In this document: one piece after another, positions 59,574 through 64,000 of the stretch | Layout of the letters: each line of letters opens with the position of its first letter | Numbering within the stretch: position 1 is the stretch's first letter | Source: MRBY01 sp943371005 | Lineage (GTDB): Bacteria > Cyanobacteriota > Cyanobacteriia > Cyanobacteriales > MRBY01 | Length of the DNA: 64,000 nucleotides | Assembly: GCA_943371005.1 (NCBI GenBank) | Contig: CALRTB020000008.1 | Location: forward strand, 81,933 to 145,932 | Reading direction: 5' to 3' | Made by a program: the position numbers and the translations under genes | The notes under the pieces: generated by a model | What the model was told of the DNA's origin: nothing | Database searches by the model: none | Seen by the model: the letters and a program-made list of their open reading frames with translations, nothing else

Positions 59574-60458
59574 ATGGCAGAAGAATTTTACAAAGACGGA
59601 CAACGGGCTTGGTTCCATGACCAGGGCCATTGGGGCGGTTTTTTCCATACCTACGATCAATTGCAACTCAAGGATTTTGGGGCACATTTTGATCAGCCCC
59701 GCAAAGTCCATGTTTTTTTACCGCGAGACTACGAAGTGACAGGCGATCGCCTACCTGTGCTTTACTGCAACGATGGCGACAATATTTTTTTTCCCGATGG
59801 GGATTTTGGTCAATGTTGGCAGGTGGCAGAGCGCCTAAGTCGTATGTACCTACGGGAGCAATTACAAAAGCTGATTGTCGTGGCCGTTTGTTCTGGCGAT
59901 CGCAACTATGAATATTCTCATATTCCCGATCAAGGCGGTGGCCTAGGGGATTACAGTCGTTATCTTGCCAAAGGACTGAAACCTTTTATTGATGAGCAGT
60001 ATCGCACCCAAACCGATCAAACCCTCATCGTTGGGGCTGGCCACGGTGGATTAGCGGCTTTTTATACTGCGACCCAGCACCCCCGTCAATTTCCCCAAGT
60101 GGCCGCTCTGTCTCCCTCTTTTTGGTTAGGGCTGGAGGCAAACCCAATGTCAACCAATGGTTTAGAGGGGGCCTTTAAAATGTCCCTCGAAAATTCGGCG
60201 CTGGTTTTTGCGGCGACTGCGGTATTGAATAACCCTGAACTGCGTCCCAAAATTTACCTAGACTGGGGCTTAATGGCCGATGCCCACCACAGGGAGGCGC
60301 GGGCAAGACTGCGGGGCCAAGAAATGCGAGAGCTGTTGATCAAAGAGTTTCATTACCAAGAAAATGTTAATCTCTTTACCATTGAAGATCCCCTTGGTCG
60401 CCATGATGAACTCTCTTGGGGCGATCGCCTGGAGACAATTTTGCAGCTTTTTTTCTAG
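59574..60458 (+). CDS. alpha/beta-hydrolase esterase homologue lacking the nucleophile serine
   Basis: A 294-aa protein of the esterase-D/enterochelin-esterase type: VHVFLPRDYE, PVLYCNDGDNIF, and GGLGDYSRYLAKGLKPFIDE are usual family stretches, and a C-terminal His is available (GRHDELSWGDRL). The nucleophile elbow, normally GxSxG, reads G154-A-G-H-G158, so Ser is replaced by Gly156. It is therefore probably not a classical serine esterase. It may be a binding protein, or use another chemistry. It converges with rimK. Confidence 0.78.
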   Translation: MAEEFYKDGQRAWFHDQGHWGGFFHTYDQLQLKDFGAHFDQPRKVHVFLPRDYEVTGDRLPVLYCNDGDNIFFPDGDFGQCWQVAERLSRMYLREQLQKLIVVAVCSGDRNYEYSHIPDQGGGLGDYSRYLAKGLKPFIDEQYRTQTDQTLIVGAGHGGLAAFYTATQHPRQFPQVAALSPSFWLGLEANPMSTNGLEGAFKMSLENSALVFAATAVLNNPELRPKIYLDWGLMADAHHREARARLRGQEMRELLIKEFHYQENVNLFTIEDPLGRHDELSWGDRLETILQLFF

Positions 60459-60481
60459 CTTGTGAGCCACAACCTGACCTC

Positions 60482-61387
60482 TTAATACTGGATGCGATCC
60501 GTCGTTTTCCCAGGAGCAGCATTCTTTTCGAGATAATCAATAATTTTCGCGGCCACATCGACTCCGGTGGTTTTTTCGATGCCCTCTAATCCCGGCGACG
60601 AATTAATTTCCATCACCAGAGGCCCATGGTTTGAGCGCAACAAATCTACCCCAGCCACCCGCAATCCCATCGCTTTCGCAGCCCGGACAGCGGTACTACG
60701 CTCTTCGGGGGTGAGTCGAACTTTGTCCGCTTTTCCGCCCCGGTGCAAATTAGACCGAAATTCTCCCTCGGCTCCCTGCCGTTTCATCGCCGCCACGACC
60801 TTCTCACCCACCACAAAACAGCGGATATCCGTGCCCTTGGCTTCGGCAATGTATTCTTGCACCAAAATATTCGCGTCTAAACCCCGAAAGGCTTCAATCA
60901 CAGATCTTGCGGCCTGGTGAGTTTCCGCGAGCACTACGCCAATGCCCTGGGTGCCTTCTAGAAGTTTAATCACCACAGGCGCACCACCCACCGTTTCAAT
61001 CAGTCCATCGATGTCCTGGGTGGCATGGGCAAAGCCTGTGACCGGCAGACCGATGCCTTTGCGGGCTAAAATTTGCAGCGATCGCAGTTTATCGCGGGAC
61101 CGAGAAATCGCCTGGGACGTATTAGCACTGAACCCGCCCATCACCTCAAACTGGCGCACCACCGCCGTACCGTAAAAAGTGGCCGATGCCCCAATGCGCG
61201 GAATAATGGCATCAAAATTTTCTAACCGCTGCCCCTGGTAAATAACAAAGGGTTTATGGGAGGTGATATTCATGTAACAGCGCATGAAATTAATCACCTG
61301 GACATCGTGGTGACGATTTTCGGCGGCTTCCCGGAGACGACGGGTGGAATAGAGCTTGGGATCTTGGGAAAGAATGGCAATTTTCAT
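60482..61387 (-). CDS. rimK: ribosomal protein S6 modification enzyme RimK (L-glutamate ligase)
   Basis: A 301-aa ATP-grasp ligase that adds glutamate residues to the C-terminus of ribosomal protein S6 (and makes poly-glutamate). Visible: MKIAILSQDPKLYSTRRL, FDAIIPRIGASATFYG, ATP-site VVIKLLEGTQGIGVVLAE, GTDIRCFVVG and metal-site VMEINSSPGLEGIEK, all RimK hallmarks. Its ATG overlaps the TGA of the upstream protease gene by 4 bases, so they are translationally coupled. Confidence 0.93.
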   Translation of the reverse strand: MKIAILSQDPKLYSTRRLREAAENRHHDVQVINFMRCYMNITSHKPFVIYQGQRLENFDAIIPRIGASATFYGTAVVRQFEVMGGFSANTSQAISRSRDKLRSLQILARKGIGLPVTGFAHATQDIDGLIETVGGAPVVIKLLEGTQGIGVVLAETHQAARSVIEAFRGLDANILVQEYIAEAKGTDIRCFVVGEKVVAAMKRQGAEGEFRSNLHRGGKADKVRLTPEERSTAVRAAKAMGLRVAGVDLLRSNHGPLVMEINSSPGLEGIEKTTGVDVAAKIIDYLEKNAAPGKTTDRIQY

Positions 61388-61842
61388 GGTTGGTGGGGAT
61401 GATCCGGTTGGCTTTGGAGAAAAGATTTGCTCACATCAACGAGGAATCGTTTGCGCAGGGCCTGGCGCCCGAGGAGCATCCGGTAACCCATCAAGGAGCG
61501 ATTGGTGAGGTTGAGTTCAATGAGCCAACGGTGTTCGCCTAATTGAACATGGGTTTCGATAACGGGGCGCAGTTGCTTTTGGCCATTGGAGCTTTTGATG
61601 CTGCGGTGTTCGACCAAGGGGGCTTCTATGGTGACAGTGTCATGGATATTGTGCTGGTGGGGGTGGATTTGGAAACGAACCATCTCGCGATCGCCTTGGT
61701 GAAAATAGTGAATGCGGGTGGCATGGATCGAGGAGGAGCCAGCACCGGTATCAATTTTGGCGCGGATCACAGGAATGTCAAAATCCGGTAACGCCACACA
61801 TTCTCGCCAACCAATGGTAGATAGGATGGGTTTTTTTTTCAT
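61384..61842 (-). CDS. rimB: RimB-type retropepsin-like zinc/aspartic protease
   Basis: A 152-aa protein of the ATP-dependent-zinc-protease (COG4067) group. The retropepsin-like active-site motif is KIDTGAGSSSIHA, and MGYRMLLGRQAL corresponds to the family's second conserved block. In Pseudomonas RimB is a retropepsin-like protease that works with RimK on S6 modification. Here it directly precedes and overlaps rimK (ATGA), supporting the same role. RimA is not present in the neighbourhood. Confidence 0.85.
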   Translation of the reverse strand: MKKKPILSTIGWRECVALPDFDIPVIRAKIDTGAGSSSIHATRIHYFHQGDREMVRFQIHPHQHNIHDTVTIEAPLVEHRSIKSSNGQKQLRPVIETHVQLGEHRWLIELNLTNRSLMGYRMLLGRQALRKRFLVDVSKSFLQSQPDHPHQP

Positions 61843-61886
61843 ACAACGGCAGTTTAGGACACAAAGTTTAAATTCTTGCTAAGGCT

Positions 61887-62669
61887 TTAGCTGGAAGCAC
61901 TGGTATAAAACCGTAGGGCAAACCGCCACACCACATTAGACAATAACAGCAGCAGCAGACCTAAACCACCGGCACCGGCAATCCAGCCCAAAGGCGATCG
62001 CCCCAACATGGTTTCGGCGGGAATTGTCGTTAAAAAAACAATGGGGACAATGAAGGTAAAGAAAAAACGAAAGACCCCCGGATAGGCCACAATCGGGTAA
62101 CGCCCTGCCTCAAGGAAGCCCCTGAGCACCTCGGTGACATTATAAATTTTCACAAACCAGATGCTCGTTGCCCCCAACATAAACCAGAGGCTATAAAGGA
62201 TCAACATCCCAAACCCAATGGGCACCAGGCTCAACAGATAATTCAGCGGCGACAGACCCAACTGCAGCCCGATATAGATTAAAATCCCTAGTCCTAGAAC
62301 CAAGTCGGGCAAGCCCCAGGGGGAAATCATCCGTGCCGAAAGCCAAAATTGACTACTGATGGGCTTGAGCAGTACAAAATCGAGGGTGCCTTCCTGTACC
62401 TGTTGGACGATCCGGTTGAGATTCGGCGAAAAAAAGGTATTAGCCACCCCCTGCAGGAGGGTAAACATACCTACCACTAACATCGCTTCCTGCCAAGTCC
62501 AACCGGAAAATTGATACCCGGTTCGGTAAAACAGAAAGAGGCTAAACAGACTGCCCGCCAAATTGCCCACACTACTGAGGGCCGCAATTAAAAAATTTAA
62601 ACGGTACTCCAATTCAGCGGCGATCGCCGTACTCCAAAACAGCCCTAAAATTCGCCAATACTTGCCCAT
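61887..62669 (-). CDS. ABC-2 family transporter permease (DUF990 type)
   Basis: A 260-aa membrane protein with about six helices. NRIVQQVQEGTLDFVLLKPI, then FWLSARM, is the recognisable DUF990/ABC2_membrane_6 signature after the second helix. Such permeases pair with a separate ATPase and usually a second permease, none of which is adjacent. The ATG at 62669 is chosen; it starts 10 bases after the DUF4330 stop, so the two genes are probably co-transcribed. Substrate unknown. Confidence 0.83.
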   Translation of the reverse strand: MGKYWRILGLFWSTAIAAELEYRLNFLIAALSSVGNLAGSLFSLFLFYRTGYQFSGWTWQEAMLVVGMFTLLQGVANTFFSPNLNRIVQQVQEGTLDFVLLKPISSQFWLSARMISPWGLPDLVLGLGILIYIGLQLGLSPLNYLLSLVPIGFGMLILYSLWFMLGATSIWFVKIYNVTEVLRGFLEAGRYPIVAYPGVFRFFFTFIVPIVFLTTIPAETMLGRSPLGWIAGAGGLGLLLLLLSNVVWRFALRFYTSASS

Positions 62670-62679
62670 GAAGTCGAGC

Positions 62680-63213
62680 CTATTTCTCCACTGCTCGGAT
62701 ATCAATCACGCTGCCATTAAAATCATAATTAAATCCTTCAAGGCGTAGGGTATGGCCGATTTTGACCTTATTGTTACCAAAAACATAGCCATTATCTGTT
62801 CTTTGGGCTTCGCTGGTTAATACAATCCGAAAATCGCCGATATTCTGCACCTCAGGACGGGGATCATTCAAAGGCAAAACGGAACCATCCGGTTGGGGCA
62901 CAGGGGTTGTCCGGGGCAAAAGCTCAATGGATTTGATGCCAACATTGGCAAAGGGTTGATTGCGGATAACGATGGAGGTGGTTTCAGAAGCTTGAAATTC
63001 TGTCACAAAGGCCTCTGGAGACTTCACACTCAGACCCCGTACCAGGAGCTCCACTTCGACTTTTTCGGTGGCGGTGCCAATCTGGGCCACTGAACCTGAT
63101 TTTCCGGGGAGGAAAAAGATCCCAAAAATCAAACCAAGAATAATCAGGAGCGCCCCCAGATCAAGAATGCTTACTTTGCCAAAGAGTCGCCCTTTCGAAT
63201 CCAACAGAGCCAT
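62680..63213 (-). CDS. DUF4330 family protein
   Basis: A 177-aa protein with one N-terminal membrane helix (about residues 16-36: LDLGALLIILGLIFGIFF) and an extracytoplasmic beta-rich domain (VEVELLVRGLSVKSPEAFV, FNYDFNGSVIDIRAVEK). It matches the cyanobacterial DUF4330 family of unknown role. The family often lies next to ABC-2 permeases, as here, and resembles a membrane-anchored accessory (adaptor-like) subunit; that role is inference. Confidence 0.82.
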   Translation of the reverse strand: MALLDSKGRLFGKVSILDLGALLIILGLIFGIFFLPGKSGSVAQIGTATEKVEVELLVRGLSVKSPEAFVTEFQASETTSIVIRNQPFANVGIKSIELLPRTTPVPQPDGSVLPLNDPRPEVQNIGDFRIVLTSEAQRTDNGYVFGNNKVKIGHTLRLEGFNYDFNGSVIDIRAVEK

Positions 63214-63252
63214 ATGTTTGTGGAACTACACTAAAAGTTTTCAACCCTCAAC

Positions 63253-63258
63253 ATTATA
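63253..63258 (-). promoter_or_regulatory. -10 box upstream of the DUF4330-permease pair
   Basis: Minus-strand TATAAT about 40 bases before the DUF4330 ATG, next to a G/C-rich stem (GGGGG...CCCCC, 63264-63280). Confidence 0.45.
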
Positions 63259-63293
63259 GGGGAGGGGGCCGCCGTCCCCCGAAAAATTCGCCT

Positions 63294-63815
63294 TTAACTG
63301 TCTTGGGGAGGGGACATCGGCAGCGGCGATCGCCCAACTTCTTGGGCTGGTTGGCGGCGTATCTGAGGCCGTCGCCGGGATTGTTGATAAAGTCGGTAGA
63401 GGGCATAGGTAAACAGGGAAGGCCCCACCAGAGCACAAAACACAATCACACCATAAATCCAGGAGGATAATGTAGACGGCTCTCCCCCAGGGGCACTCGT
63501 CTGAGCATTCGTCTCAGTGGGGGTCGGCGTTGTTGTTGCCGGGGATGTATCAGCGTTATTCACCGTTTGGGATGCCGGGGATTCAGTCTCCTGCAAAATT
63601 CGGGCGGCTGTCTGGGCCGGCAATTGCCCCAAAAGACCATCCACCACCGGAATCGGCACCCTCGGATTAACTAGGGTCGCGAAACCCACGCTACTGAGGG
63701 TTAACATCGCCAAGCAACTACCACCCAAAAAATAAGCTCTGCCGTGGTGGGTTTTAATGAGCTGTTTAAAGGTGATCAGGCGAGGTGGTTGATTTTTCGG
63801 AGAAGTAGAAGCCAT
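63294..63815 (-). CDS. two-helix membrane protein, unrecognised
   Basis: A 173-aa protein with a first hydrophobic segment (about residues 26-47: FLGGSCLAMLTLSSVGFATL), a Thr/Pro/Ser-rich extracytoplasmic linker (about 80-115) and a second helix (about 119-142: WIYGVIVFCALVGPSLFTYA) followed by an Arg/Gln-rich cytoplasmic tail. No family is recognised. The ATG at 63815 is preferred to 63827. It lies 80 bases upstream of the DUF4330 gene on the same strand. Confidence 0.65.
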   Translation of the reverse strand: MASTSPKNQPPRLITFKQLIKTHHGRAYFLGGSCLAMLTLSSVGFATLVNPRVPIPVVDGLLGQLPAQTAARILQETESPASQTVNNADTSPATTTPTPTETNAQTSAPGGEPSTLSSWIYGVIVFCALVGPSLFTYALYRLYQQSRRRPQIRRQPAQEVGRSPLPMSPPQDS

Positions 63816-63885
63816 CGGCGGTGACAAAATTAGAGGTTCAGTAGCCTTTAGAGAGCTATTGTCAAATCTGGTGTATGGAAAAGAA

Positions 63886-64000
63886 TTAAGCAGCGTCCTG
63901 TTGTTGAGATGATGGGGTTGTTTTGTGAATCTTCAATCCATCTTTAAATTGAACTCCTTCAATGACATCAGCAAGATATTTGAAGCCGCGAATGCGCAAC
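63886..64000 (-). CDS. 3' end of an unrecognised CDS cut by the window edge
   Basis: An open minus-strand frame enters from the right edge and ends at TAA (63886-63888), giving the last 38 residues: it begins LRIRGFKYLADVIEGVQF, continues KDGLKIHKTTPSS and ends QQQDAA. Too little is visible to name it. The block RIRGFKYLADVIEGVQF looks structured, which argues it is coding. A C-terminal piece of a transposase is one possibility, with no firm support. Confidence 0.4.
   Translation of the reverse strand, partial: LRIRGFKYLADVIEGVQFKDGLKIHKTTPSSQQQDAA

Noticed and set aside
59457..59711. Minus-strand frame of 84 codons across the start of the esterase homologue
   Set aside because: It overlaps the coding start of a recognised family on the other strand, has no ribosome-binding site and no recognisable sequence.

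Overview
The window is a densely coded chromosomal segment of a unicellular cyanobacterium. Visible reasons: the palindrome GCGATCGC (HIP1) recurs throughout; there are photosystem II genes (psbH with psbN on the opposite strand), a phycobilisome rod-core linker (cpcG), a cyanobacterial pyrF-pyrE fusion, and many families largely confined to cyanobacteria (DUF3288, DUF3685, DUF3352, DUF4330). Gene content, in particular a cobalamin-riboswitch operon btuB-cpdA-btuF-btuC, resembles marine Synechococcus sp. PCC 7002 (Picosynechococcus), but strain identity is inferred from memory and was not checked.

Layout. 0-12.7 kb: end of an iron-type alcohol dehydrogenase, purK, a gamma-glutamylcyclotransferase-like gene, a NarL-type response regulator, DUF3288 and pyrF-pyrE, a MacB-like permease, tRNA-Arg(UCU), a SNF2 helicase, rpoZ, a receiver-DUF3685 protein, Nudix and RidA. 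Two copies of a short repeat with terminal inverted repeats lie directly after stop codons (622 and 11611). 12.8-26.5 kb, nearly all minus strand: CrhR-like RNA helicase, rimO, hisZ-hisG, J-domain/TPR protein, inositol monophosphatase family, ferredoxin, tRNA-Ser(GGA, plus strand), ABC-F protein, DUF29, thrS, ruvC and an AT-rich DUF4238 gene. 26.7-32.3 kb: vitamin B12 uptake operon headed by a cobalamin riboswitch, with a 32-codon ORF and an inverted repeat in its long leader. 32.3-40.6 kb: Ddl-like ATP-grasp enzyme, comEC, gyrA, a DppB-type permease and isoaspartyl peptidase. 40.7-53.2 kb: hemE, zinc-ribbon membrane protein, lipid-exporter-type ABC protein, toxin-antitoxin pair, dxr, methyltransferase, dacB, ndk, PspA-like protein, proline-rich membrane protein, cpcG, HAD phosphatase. 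53.2-64 kb: psbN/psbH, TPR Ser/Thr kinase, DUF3352, 59-aa zinc-ribbon protein, pentapeptide repeat protein, PII-like protein, esterase homologue without its serine, rimB-rimK, ABC-2 permease with DUF4330, and an unrecognised CDS cut by the right edge.

Most genes are housekeeping: purine, pyrimidine and histidine synthesis, tetrapyrrole and isoprenoid synthesis, translation and photosynthesis. The best-supported multi-gene systems are the riboswitch-controlled B12 operon, the HisZ-HisG pair, the RimB-RimK S6-modification pair and a small type II toxin-antitoxin module. I found no CRISPR array, rRNA or prophage. No wholly new system can be claimed; the best leads are the mobile-like 3'-UTR repeat, the riboswitch-to-btuB leader with its short ORF, the AT-rich DUF4238 gene, and several enzymes that lack a canonical key residue or motif.
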